Positions 39,501 to 51,730 of a stretch of DNA of 64,000 nucleotides are shown here, piece by piece. The notes under the pieces are model-generated. The model was not told the origin of the DNA and made no database searches. It saw nothing but the letters and a program-made list of their open reading frames with translations. How positions within the stretch are numbered: the first letter of the stretch is position 1; each line of letters begins with the position of its first letter. The stretch comes from Dirofilaria immitis (Eukaryota; Nematoda; Chromadorea; Rhabditida; Onchocercidae), in contig JAKNDB010000105.1 in NCBI GenBank assembly GCA_024305405.1, positions 2,658,501 to 2,722,500 of the forward strand, read 5' to 3'. The position numbers and the translations under genes are program-made.

Positions 39501-42500
39501 TAAACGAAAATAAGCAAATTTAGATATGTTTTCTTTAATTTATGCTTCCTAGTTTTGAACTAAAATTTAATTAATATAAATAATTGAATACTTAAATCAT
39601 CTGTTTGATCTCATTTCAAAATTAAGCAGTATTCTTGGACATTCAGTTTATTTTCACCATTCGGCCATATTTCATAACTACTGGATAAATCTAAAGTAAG
39701 CAAATGAATTAGATCTAAGATTTTTAATATTAATCTTATTGAACGTTATGAGTTATATGAAGTCCAAATCTGGGACAAAATGCCTACAATTTTTCAGCTT
39801 TCAAAATTTTAAAATTTTGTAGGTCTTTTTAAGATTTTTAGACATGAATTACTTTCCATTTTCATATAATTATATTAGTTTAAGTCAAAGCCAGGTGAAA
39901 TTAGTTTTTGTGACCCATCCATATTATATGATTAATTTCTCTTTTTTATCATTTTTACAAAAGAAGGAAAAACGATTATTGCGAATAATTATTAGCAATA
40001 TTGACATACGATTTTTTCTGTTTTGATTGCAGCCAGCAACTAACGTTAAAGTTATTTTTTTAATAGTAAAGCTTCGAAGCGGAAAAAATACGCAAGCAAA
40101 CATTCACTCGAAGCATATATTTGCACTTTGCTCACAAACTTCCAAGCAACAAAATAATCTTTTAGATTAAACTAATCAGCATCTTTGGAATTATATCCCA
40201 TTAATTGTTAGTCCTTCAACAGTCCCTCAATTTTATTCTCCGCAATATTTCTTTTGCTTTTATGCTTTTCTATGAAAATATATACATTTTTTTTCTTAGC
40301 ATACATAGTGAAGAATTTTCATGAGCTTATCAATTTTAACTATTACTTATTCTGAATAATATGTTAATTTCAATACATTAAGTTCAATAATCTCCAACGT
40401 TAATGTCAACCTGTATATTAGTGCTGTTACTATTGACCATTCATTCGTTTCTAGTGAGAAATGAAAAATGATAATGGAATGAGAAAATTTGAATTCGAAT
40501 GAAATAAATTTTGCTGCTATCACATAAAGGCAAAATTTATTTACATTCTCAGTTTTCCTCTTCCAACTTTTTCCTTAGCATCTTGCGTAATCAAATGTTG
40601 AAAGAAAAACATGAACATAATCTGCAAACTTGATATCTACATCTATATCTACATCTATCTATCTGTATCTATCTATCTCATCTATCTATTCATCTATCTG
40701 ATCTATCTATATCTATCCATCTATCTAATTTTAAGATATATATATATCTGACAACTAATTCAGTGTATAAAATTTGAAAAGTGGATGAAACAAGGGATTT
40801 GTCTAATTTTTTCCAATGCTGGTAACTTAGAAATAATTTATAGATATTGTCATTCATTAATACTGTCTTTAAAATTTTAGATTCACAGCAAGGAAAACAT
40901 TTAAATAAAAAGTTAACATACTAAGAAACATTTTCGAAAAGAAGAATGAATAGCAGAGAGGGCAAAAAGATTGTAAAACAAAAGTGCGACCTAAATGCCA
41001 AAAGCCAAAACTAATCATTAGTCATGAAACTATTTAATCATATAAAAAATGTATTGATCAAAAAGATAGCTGAATGTATAGTTATATATATATATTTTAT
41101 AGTTTCTGCGTTATGCTCAGGCCTGGGTTTTATGATAATTGTTGAAGTTGAAAATTACTTTATTTATTCAGCAGGAGAAATCATGCTTACTTGAATTGAA
41201 GAATAAATGATATGAATGATAATTTGTAAAAGTAAGATATATGAAACAAATCTTACTTTTATCGAAGCAAATTGCTTATTACTATATTATTACTGATTGC
41301 CTCTTTAGTGTAAATCTAAAAAATAATCTTAAACTTCTGAAACAAAATTTATTGCGGAATAAATTACAGTTACCTAAATATCTAGATATTTCAACTTGAT
41401 CACTTACCAAATAATTTTAGTTATATGTATGAAATAGAAAGACAAAAAAATTAGAAGAAAGTGGACGAATTTATTCCAAAAATCCAGAAATTGGAAACAT
41501 GCTTACTCTTCTTTATAGACTGTTAGCATCATCGGACTTTAATAGTGTAGGATTCATATATATTCTAATTTATTTTCTGAGTTATTCAATTTATTATATG
41601 CATATTTTGTGAGCCATTGTTCTAAAGAGTTTTACAGATATTGCACATCAAATTCCTGAATGTATGAAATATTTCTTTATAATTCAATACAAAAATCCCT
41701 TAAGAAAGGGAATTCTTAGTAGGAGAGAGGTAATAGAAATGTTAGCATTCTATTTCTTGATATCTCTTTGATAAGCGCTATAATAATAGTTCAGATATTT
41801 ATGCTGATAAACTATTTTCATTATAAGCATCATCGCCATTCGAGATATTCACTGAGTAGTGCTGGTCATTAATGGAATTTCCTGATCTAAAATAAATTTA
41901 ATTTGATAATCACTGGAAGTAATTTACATTGTGTCTTTTCTGATAGAGATATGAACAATTTACATTTGTTATCTCAATAATAAAGAATTGTTTATGATTA
42001 AATAGTAAATATTCTATGGGTTTTTTAATCATTATTAATATATATTGCGCTTCTGCAAGACTTGAAAGTAAATGATTATACAACTATATATTTATCACGG
42101 AGACTCTTCTTCATATGTTCTAAATTCAGAGTAAACGGTTTCAAATTTGGAATAATTCCAAAAAAATGGGATTGATTGCACGAAGCATTAAATCAGATGG
42201 CAATTGTTTGCCGCTGAGTAAAACTTTTTCTAAATATGAAATTTAATCTCACTGAAAAATCTTTTCGCATGAGGGAAAAGTCTCCTAACTTTACAACCGC
42301 TCGTGAAAAGTGCCTTAGAAACCATGGAATTTAAAATGAACTTATTTTGTCGTAATGTTTCTTATACCAACTGCTGTAAATATATTTACGTCGGTAAACT
42401 GCCACAAATATATTTATGTTAGTAATCAGAATTAATAAATTGATAAGTAGATTTCAGGAATTGTTTTCGCGATAGTCTCAAAAATTTGAATAATTTCAAG

Positions 42501-45500
42501 AATGATCCTTTTATGACTTCTTTCCTGCCTTTACTCTGAATGCTATTCAAAAATTTCCTGTTTGGTCTTGAAAATGTCCTTTTTCAGTTTGTTTTGGATC
42601 TTGCCAGGAATGAAAATAATACTCATATATATATTCGGTAAACGATTTAGAGGAATTGTAATTCTTAGGCAGATGCCATAAATCATAAATAAACTAAGTA
42701 ATAATGTTACCTTTTAGAATTTCAGAAATTTTTAAGTGATGAACATTTAGTTAATATGATTTTTTAGATAGAAAATAAAATGACCCGAATCAGCTGATTG
42801 TTCATTAACTTGAACAGAAAATAAATTAAATGGAAATGTTTTTCTATTTACTAACATTACCATCATCTCGCTTCAATGAATTTTGTACCAGCATTTGTGA
42901 ACAGTCGTCTTTAATAGTGGCAGTACTGATCTTGAAATTTTGTTTGTTAATAAAAACTTTTGTCTGTCGCAATGAAACTATTCAAAAAACAGTCGATCTT
43001 CCGCCTGCCACCTTCAGTTTTAATTTGCAAAGAATGAATAAAATGTATCAATTAATATCTTTACGCATATTTTAATTAACTAAGGCTTACAATAATTGGG
43101 CTATAAATGTCAGTCCATCTTTTCAAATTCCAAATAACATCATATATGCTTGATTATTTATTTACAATTACAATCGAAGGTTCATATGTCGCATTAATGC
43201 ATTTACTCTAACTGCTTCTATTTGAAATGGCAAAATACAACGAATTTTGCTGAAAATTAGACAGCTCCATTAATTGAAACGACCGGCTTCCATTTCGCAA
43301 GTAAAACTTGATTTCTCATTTCAGATTCAAAAAATTTTCCCAGCAGTAGTGCATACAGTGTGTTCAGATAGGTTTCTTATATTGTTGGTGTTTTTCCTTC
43401 ACTGCTGCTTATAATTTCAACTCCTATTATTTATTCCCTGGCATCACTCCTAACGATCATATTTTACCCACTTTTTCAGTATACAATTTTTTTTTAACTA
43501 ATTAATTCTTTTGCTTTCTTCTTATTTCGACTAAAATTATTCATAGGGAAATTTTTTTTTATTTATAGAATATTAACGGAGAGAATATGGAATTTTTGTA
43601 ACTCATTTAATTTCATACCCAGATACTTTCTGTAGCTTAATTAATCACTTACTATAAATTTTATTTTTCTATCAAACGTTCTAGTGAATAATTCAATTTC
43701 ATCGATCTTCTCATTTACTTTTTGAAGGCCTTAGCCTTTGAATTGTCTGATCTTCTTATTGCCATAATTTTTGAGTCCATTCGTAATTTCGTAAGTACTT
43801 TTGTGAATCCAATGCCTAGCAACTCCTAGAACAGCTATTTTCCTAACAATAATGATATTATCCAAATTATTTTTTCCAATACAACGAATAAAAGCTTTAT
43901 GCTGAGTGAGATTTTTTTCAGATACAAAATGGAATTAAATGCTTTGAAGATTAATTTGAAAAAAAAATAATTTTTTAAGATCAATTTCCTTGTAATATTC
44001 ATCAAATAGTTGTTGTTAACAATGTTATTACAAAAATTCTAATGATTTAATCACTTGTTGTCTAACTAAATATTAATATAATATTGATTTTTTATTTGTA
44101 ATAGATATTCGGCAACTAATTTCATTTAACCATAGAACTTAGTTTTACTGTTTAAATGTTTCATGGAAACTTTTCTCCCAACTGAAATTGTGTTTACTAT
44201 CAATATGATGCTAATGCTAAAATTTTTATAAAATCTTGTTTTGTATTTACGTCAGATCATTTCATCAATCTAAAACGCTACATATTTTTTTTAAACTGCA
44301 TTTAATTTCTTACAATATTTCGTCGCTTTTCTGAAGTTCTTGCCAAACATGGCTGATGAACAACGTCACAATAAGTCAAAAATCTTCATCAATTATTATC
44401 CTTAAATATTATTTCATTGCTCCTTTCATCGGTAGATATACAGTTTCGTACAATTTTATGCATAAAATAAATATTTAAATATTCAAGGTTGATTATAAGA
44501 ATAAATATCTAAAGCTGATTACTTAACCATTGAAACAAAAATTTTGTATAGCTCAGGAGAATTGCTTTACTGTTGGATATTCGAGTGATATTTTATTAAT
44601 GTTTTTTGTAAGAGCATTTTGAAACTATCCATCTTAAATTCGGCTGTTTGTTCAACATTTTCTAACCACGTTGGAATAAAAATTAGGATAAAAAGTGGAG
44701 TGGAGATCTTGTAACGTTACGGTAGAACGATTTTTTAGCTTAATAGCTTGCTAAGAAGTTAGGAAACTAGTTTTTACAAGAATTATTTTAAACAATTTCG
44801 AAATCGTGTTTGATGTATTTTAACTGGAGGTGTGTACTCTTATCAATACCAAAACAAGAAATTTCAATATTAAGTTAACACTTATTTGAAAATCGTCATC
44901 TTCCAATCATCGAAATCCGAAATAGTGAAATATATCATGTAAAAAAATTCGGGCCTGATTTTCACTGTTTCGTGCTAATTTTTTAATCATGAAAGTCATC
45001 ATGTTGTTTTGGATATTCAAAAGTTTATTAAAGGTACAAGTAGTGCTAAGAGATTTTTGCTTAAATTCATTTATGGATTCGATTTATGTGTTTCAAATTT
45101 GATTTAAATTACAACTTACTCTATCCTTTTTACTTCGACCATAATTTCCTAAAATATTTGTGATGAGTGACGTTTTTATTAATCTTCTTGGCAAATGATA
45201 TCCATCAAAATCTTATGCTTGATGAATAATGTTAAATCATGATTATCAGAATTATGCTTGGAATTTTTTCCCACATATGATGATGCTTTTTAAATCTCCT
45301 TCATAAACTTTTTGGTTTTTAGTTTTAAATAAAATGATACTAAACGGCATTGTTTACATGGTCAGAGTATTACCTATAATATAAAAGGAATATTAAAAAT
45401 AATATATGTTGATAGTTATAAAAATGGAAAAATTTTATTACCAAAAATCATAGAGAGAACTTCCAAATATGCACAATTTTATCAATTTTTTTTTGCCTTT

Positions 45501-45688
45501 AACAAAACATTAATTACAATGGATATTGAAATTTCTCGAATCTTATTTTAAAAGTTTGTCATTTGTTGACATAGCCAGAGCAATACTATAATTTAAAAGA
45601 AATATTTACATTTCAGTACAAATGGACCAGTGAGGTTTCAGAATCTCAATGATTATTCATTTGATGCTTAATTATTTGAATAGTAGCA
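36551..45688. other. Gene-poor spacer of about 9 kb
   Basis: AT-rich sequence after the GTPase stop codon and before the EGF-type gene. Small frames such as 37621-37830 (minus), 39844-40026 and 42830-43075 (plus) are hydrophobic or lysine-rich with no splice context, and are not called. It contains an ATCT microsatellite, listed separately. No RNA gene was recognised. Confidence 0.55.
40632..40728. repeat. Imperfect (ATCT)n microsatellite
   Basis: Roughly 100 bp of atct units with interruptions (tgat, acat, tcat, ccat). The interruptions suggest an old, partly decayed tract. Confidence 0.9.
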
Positions 45689-48600
45689 ATGATAATGCTG
45701 CAAATTATTTCATTCTTCACTATTACCATTGTTGCTAATGCTCAAAATCTCGGTTTGTTTCTCAACTCTTTTTTTTTGTTTTTGTTTCTCAACATATTGT
45801 TTAATTTTTTAAAAATTATTTTCTTAAAAAATTTGTCATTTGAAATAGACTCAACTGTAATGAATAGATATTTTGTTTGGTAAGCCAATAATGCAGTAAG
45901 TACTTTACTTTCTTATTTTGAAAGAGAACAATCCTCTTTGACAGAATTGTCGTGATTTCAATGTATTTATGATTGTAATGTAACCGAAAAATTGCCAACA
46001 TATAAACAAAATTTTTTACCATGCAATTATTCAGCTTCCCGCAAATAATAAGTGGTTCGTACGGAGTAATCTTGCAGTGATTTAGAGAATATAATCTGAA
46101 AAATGAAAAATGAAATTTTTAACAGCAAAAAGATATTCATTTGGATCATTCTATGTTTTAATCCTTGGTTCAATTTTTGTGACTTTGCAGACAGCAATTC
46201 TACAACGAAATCAATCAAAATTGGTTACAGTTCATTGTGGTTACCGCGTTCATTCAGAATTATTTGTTGTTTTGGTGGATATCCGATACCAGAGAATCCG
46301 CAAGTATTTTGTCTTCTATATTTGCAGTACAATTTTCAGATAGAATGAAGTTTTTATTTCCTCTTTATTTCCAATTATTTCATATTTCTTGGCAACTTAG
46401 CAGCGAATAAAACAAAGCGTTTGTCTTCATTCAATTAACGATCAAAAACATAATCTTGAAATTGATTATATCGGGTTTTATTATAACGATTGCTTGTTTA
46501 TTAGTGTCATCGCTTGTTAAATTCAGAATTAATTTGCTGTACACGTAGAAGTTTCAAGATGAATAATTTCTTCAAGTCTTGAGTATCAATAAACTTTCGC
46601 ATATAAATAAAATAGAAAATGGACAAAAATTGTCAAACTTGAGTTTATACTAATGGATATCTTGCTTAATTATTTCAATTGAAAAAGGTAATAACATTGT
46701 GTTTTGATGACCACACCTTTAGATTATTCGAAATTGGACCCATGAAAAATCGGATTATATAAGTGACGAGCGTTACGATGAATATATTGTTTCCAGTAGC
46801 AGTAGCAGCACTGCTGGATCTCGAATGCGAGATACAGCAAAGAGAAGGTGAGCGATTCCAAATGTCGTATATATAACGGCAGCTATCTTCTATCCGCCTC
46901 CGTAATCTTCACTTTTGACGATTTCACTGGAATTGGCGTAACTTGTAAATGCCCAGGTATGCATATACATTCATGGCTTTTCCATTTTTAGATTTTTGTC
47001 TAAATAAAGGAAGATGTATTCATTAATAATTGCATGAAATTTATTTTATATTAAAAGATAAATTTCATTCTCCTTGATTTTGTGAAATTTAAATTCTTGA
47101 AATTCAAATTTAAATTAAATTCTTCAGAAATGTCATCACATGAACATTTGGATCGGAGTTGCAGACGTCTCAAACCCTGCATAAATAATGGCCATCGCTC
47201 GTTTAGTTCTAATTCGGATTGTATCTGCCCAGAACCATATTTCGGAGAGCAATGTGAAAAATATTGCGATCAGGGCCAGCGATTGAGAGGTTCGTAATAT
47301 AACTTCGATAAGTAAGTGTAATTTTTGTGACAAGATTAATTTCTATCTTCTATCATGTCTTATGCGTGCAGGAATAGATCTCCACTAAGATATCTTTACT
47401 AGAAATCTGTGAAAAACTGTTAAATGTTGATGTGTCATTTTCTTAAGTTGAAAGTTTTGTTCATTTGGAAGTAAGTCAAAAGAACCTTATTCAGAAGTGC
47501 CAAAAATTCTCGAGCAAAATGAGCATTTTATTGAGATCAAATACTTGATTCGATTATCATAACTGAATTTATTATAGTATCAAAGTAGTAGTCACTTTTC
47601 CCAGGGTTATTCTACTTCAAAAATGCGTAGCGATCCGAATCGGTTTCAATTCTGATTTGTTATAGAAGCATCTGTCTATTCATATGTACATCCAAAACCA
47701 TGATTCTTCGTGCTTTGAAAACTGAATAATAGAGTATTCGAATTTTTCTTAATTATAAATTCATCTGAAGATTTAGAGCTACACTGTGATGTAATCTGAT
47801 AATGACCAAATTCAAAAGTTTCTGGTATTATTGCTTATAATTTCATTTTACAGGCGCAGATGGTCGTGATTATTGTGCGTGTACACCATTTTATCAGGGT
47901 GAAGAATGTCGTAATGTAGTGTGTTTAAATGGTGGCACTGAAATACGACGCCAGTGTCTATGTCCCCCAAATTTCCTCGGTTATCACTGCGAAATAGATG
48001 CAAATCGTACATCGGTTATGTTGCGATTTCATGGCTACCGAGAACAGGTTCGTTCTTCTGTTTTCATTCCCTTCCTTTTGAATCATCTACTCTAAGCAGG
48101 TTATTCTTGTGACAGTGATTAAAGAGCTATAATTATTTGTCTTCTTGCCAACTTCTTCCAAATATGACAATTGAAAAACAGGAAGCTGATTATATTTGTT
48201 TTTAAACCGGTGACATGTTTGAGGATTTATTACGTCTCAGAAACCTCAGGGGCTTATTATATCTTGAAATTCTTGACTACATGAATCATTGCTATGAGGA
48301 GAAATATAATCTTAAGTAAACAGAAAAAAATTTTCTATTGCTAGAAAGTCTCAATAATTCAGAAATGAATTAACAGAAATCAGTGAGTAATTCGAAGAGA
48401 ATGATTGCAGCCTTTTTTCTTTTTTTTCGTTCAAAAATTTTATAATACTAAAAAAACTAAGAAAATATGTATGAACGGACAAGTGATCATAGAATTAATA
48501 GCGCAACGTCTGATCGTTGATTTCAACATTAAATATTATTTTAAGACCCTTGATAGATGTATATAGACACAAAAAGAAGTTTTTAATAAATGCAAGTAAT

Positions 48601-50345
48601 GAAATTACTGATAATATATGTGATAAAAGTGAAGTGAACATGTGTATCTATCATCAGATTATTTAATTCAATTACTCATGGTTAGAATGGTTAGTGATAT
48701 AACTGGTACATAATAATGCAATAATCAATTAATAGATGATTAATAAGCTAAATAAATAAATAACACTTAGATAAATAACAAGCATCATTCTCATTCAAAA
48801 TCCATCAAATTTGTAAAGTTTTCGAATTCGCTAAGCACCCTGTCCTCTGTATTATTTTGAAATGAACTTGTGTGTCCATTACATTTAATTCAATTAATTA
48901 TATTCGACACCTTCACTAAAAGGATATTTTAAAGATGAAAATTTTATTGCATGCAATCTATTCATCTTCTAGAGAGTGTTTCTAAACTATATGCTATTCA
49001 TATGATTAAATTAAGTTCTCTTGCATATTCATAATCAAAAATGATAAAGGATTTGCAGAATATCTATCAACAAAATGATTTCTTAAATCGAGATGTATCA
49101 AGTACCATATTCAGCCTCGTAATGATCGCTGTTCTCATTCTTTCTATGTATCTTTTAATGAAACACAGAATGCAGGTTTGCCATTATTTTGGCTTAATTT
49201 GCTGGACTTAAACTTCGCTCAGATATGTGAAATTAATCAGAAGGTTTTTTTTGCATTTACATATTTCCTGATATTCCGCGAGGCACCTTTTCATGTATTT
49301 GTTGTCATAGCAAGGATATTTGCAAAAAAGTATTCTTTTAGTGATGCAGTTTTAATTACAATTTTTATAATTTTAAAATGCAATGATAATTTTGTTTATC
49401 CATTGTTTTTAATGTTTGTTTTGTAGTATTGTTACTGAATCTTCTTGAAACTATATTTATTTCAAAATACCATAGAAATCTCTTTCAGTATTCTTGGAAG
49501 ACTTGATTCTCATGGGTTATTCATTCTCTTTCTTGATGAATATTTTTTCCTTCTTGTTTTTCAGTTTTCATCTTTCCATTCCTTAAACTTTATAAATTAT
49601 GAATTTCAATTCTTTCCTGTTCTACTTTAGGTACAAAATCGGTTTGCGACTGTTCGACGTGAAGCATTATTTCGATCGGGCATTGAAATTACTTCACGAC
49701 GTGGCAATGTTATAGTACCAGAAGATCCTGGGATTCTGTCATTCAGAACCATTACACTTTCCAATGAAGGACCTCCTCCTTACATTATAAATCCTCATAG
49801 TAGTCAGTGATAAAGATAATGCATCTTTAAAAATCACTAATTTTAATAGAATATTTGCTATATTTTGTTAGTATCGGAAATTTTTCAGGAAGATCCTATC
49901 AGCGAGACAATTTACCACCATTACCAACCTATGAAGATGCTACTAAATTACCTCCATTTAATAGGCAAGTTCCATTGGAGTTATTCATCAGGAAAATCTC
50001 CATATTGTTTTCTCATTTATAAAATATGGTGTGTTGTGTTGTTGATATGCTACTTGTAAAGTGAATAATAATAGATAATATAATTTCAGGTCACAGACAC
50101 AAGAAGAAACATGTATAGAAGAAGAAGAACAGATAATTCAAAATTATGCTTCACCAAGTGAATTACAAATTAGTGAAGAAGCGACAGAAACGGACACCAA
50201 CAATGAATTATCGGTAGCGCGTTCATTAGTCTATTCACCGGAATCACGGGATTTTCTGGAAACAACTACCTCGGTGTCAGACAGAGTATCTGTACACATG
50301 CATATTTTCACCACTAATAGTAGTTCTGTATTTAGAAAAATTTAG
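45689..50345 (+). CDS. EGF-like type I membrane protein with PY-motif cytoplasmic tail
   Basis: The gene is not recognised by name. Exons: 45689-45752, 46191-46303, 46723-46956, 47128-47289, 47854-48047, 49059-49175, 49631-49802, 49889-49964 and 50090-50345; about 462 residues. Exon 1 is a signal peptide (MIMLQIISFFTITIVANAQ). Exons 3-5 hold EGF-type modules: CRIYNGSYLL to GVTCKCP, CINNGHRSF to CICPEPYFGEQCEKYC, and CACTPFYQGEECRNVVCLNG to CLCPPNFLGYHCEI. Exon 6 is a transmembrane helix (TIFSLVMIAVLILSMYLLM, about residues 272-290) followed by basic MKHRM. The tail carries PPPY (about 343-346), LPTYEDA and an EEEE cluster; PY motifs commonly bind Nedd4-type WW domains. The exon ending at 49964 uses a GC donor (ggcaagt). 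Exon 3 is one base short, because the RYDEYIVSSS frame and the KCRIYNGS frame do not join. Either a base is missing near 46839-46841 or an internal acceptor is used. The exon 2-3 region is the least certain part. Confidence 0.8.
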
Positions 50346-51500
50346 CAACGAGAAAAAGTATATAAAAGTTACATCCTATGCTTCTTACTTCCTTCTTCCT
50401 CTAAGATTCCATCATGTTTAATTTTCTCCTTTACTCATACTGACCTCTTCGAGTCCTCAAATGTTTTGATAGATGTCGCGGGTTCTATCTTAACTATTTA
50501 TTTGCTTTTTTTATTTCATTCTTTTTAATTGAAAATATATGTATAATGCCTGCTTATTTCTAGTCATTTGAAATAGGTATTTTTTTCTCACAAACTTTTT
50601 GACAGAGGAATCTTTAGAAGCGCATATCTGTAAGATATTTTATCACTTAATGTAATGCTATGTTTCTTTTATAAAATATTTGAGCTGTGACTTTCTGTTG
50701 TAATTATAAATTTTTATGTGGATATCATTTTCATTACAGATAAGATATGGCAGGAACATCGAGATTAGAGAAGGATGGAGAATTTTATTTTAGTGAGAAA
50801 TTCAAAGTGTAAATTAAAATATTTCAATTAAGCCAAAGGTTGGAAAATTTTGAGGAAAAATAAAAAGAAACAAAGTACTCTGTTATTAATTTTTCAGTTT
50901 TTTCGTTCAAAGGCGATACAGTTTTTGTTACGTACAAAGATTTTCGAGGAATTCAGAGTGCTGAATATATCTGATTCAGAATTATTTTAATGATATATTT
51001 TCATTTACGATTGCCTTGAATGCAATTCATATTAAGTTACAAATAATCGCTATCTTTCATTTGTGAGTTTCTTATAAATTATACGAATTGTTTATAAAAA
51101 TTATAGAATACTACTTTGAAAATCGAAAAATTTGATCTCGAAAAATATCATATTATTCTGAAATTTTTATAGGAATCAGAATTTCAACAGCTTAATTGAA
51201 TTATTTTAATTCTTTGCAATTTTTCTTTTGATATTGTTCAGATCACGACTGACTCAGCTAATGAAACATGAATGTACTGGACAAAGATTTTGAAATAAAA
51301 TTGTAGGGATAATGTGAGTCTCTTATTGATAAGATAATATATTGAATTTGAAAACAATAGAATTTGTAAAAAGTACTTTTTGTTTGATGACTTAGAAGAG
51401 CCAAGATAAACAAGCATGACATAATGTATTTGACCGTTTGATCTTACTTTATTAATAATGTTAGCATCCAAGTGAAAAGTGTATAAATTGAGACTACGCA
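50346..51500. other. 3' flank of the EGF-type gene
   Basis: AT-rich sequence with no supportable gene. The minus-strand frame at 51238-51501 has no motif and abuts the rRNA fragment on its right. Nothing else was seen. Confidence 0.5.
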
Positions 51501-51730
51501 AGATGAAGCCAAAGGAAACTCTGATGGAAGTCCAAAACGATTCTGACTTGCAAATCGATCATTGACTTTGTTATAGGGGCGAAAGACTAATCGAAGTAGC
51601 TGGTTCCCTCAGAAGTTTCCCTTAGGATAGCTGAGTACGTAATTAAAGCAGTTATATTCGGTAAAGCGAATGATCAGAGAAATTATGGAAGAAATGTATG
51701 ACGTCTTGCTTGCTTGAATGAAGCGCACAC
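51501..51730 (+). pseudogene. Degenerate fragment of nuclear 28S rRNA
   Basis: The stretch follows the universally conserved eukaryotic large-subunit core in order. It has aagccaaaggaaactctgat, ggaagtcc, cgattctgac.tgcaaatcgat, tataggggcgaaagactaat, gtagctggttccctc, gaagtttccct, aggatagctga, cggtaaagcgaatgat and cttgcttgcttgaatgaagc. It carries substitutions and at least two deletions: the bases normally between taatcga and gtagctgg are gone, and so is a stretch between gcgaatgatcagag and gacgtcttgc. It is about 230 bp, plus-strand sense, and stands alone with no 18S, 5.8S or further 28S sequence on either side. It is therefore an inserted, decayed copy and not part of a functional rDNA unit. 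The identification rests on remembered conserved core sequence, but the order and length of the matches leave little doubt. Confidence 0.9.

Noticed and set aside
46778..46873. Signal-peptide-like MNILFPVAVAALL frame inside the EGF gene
   Set aside because: It is an alternative frame of coding exon 3, stops after about 30 codons, and arises from the GTAGCA repeats.
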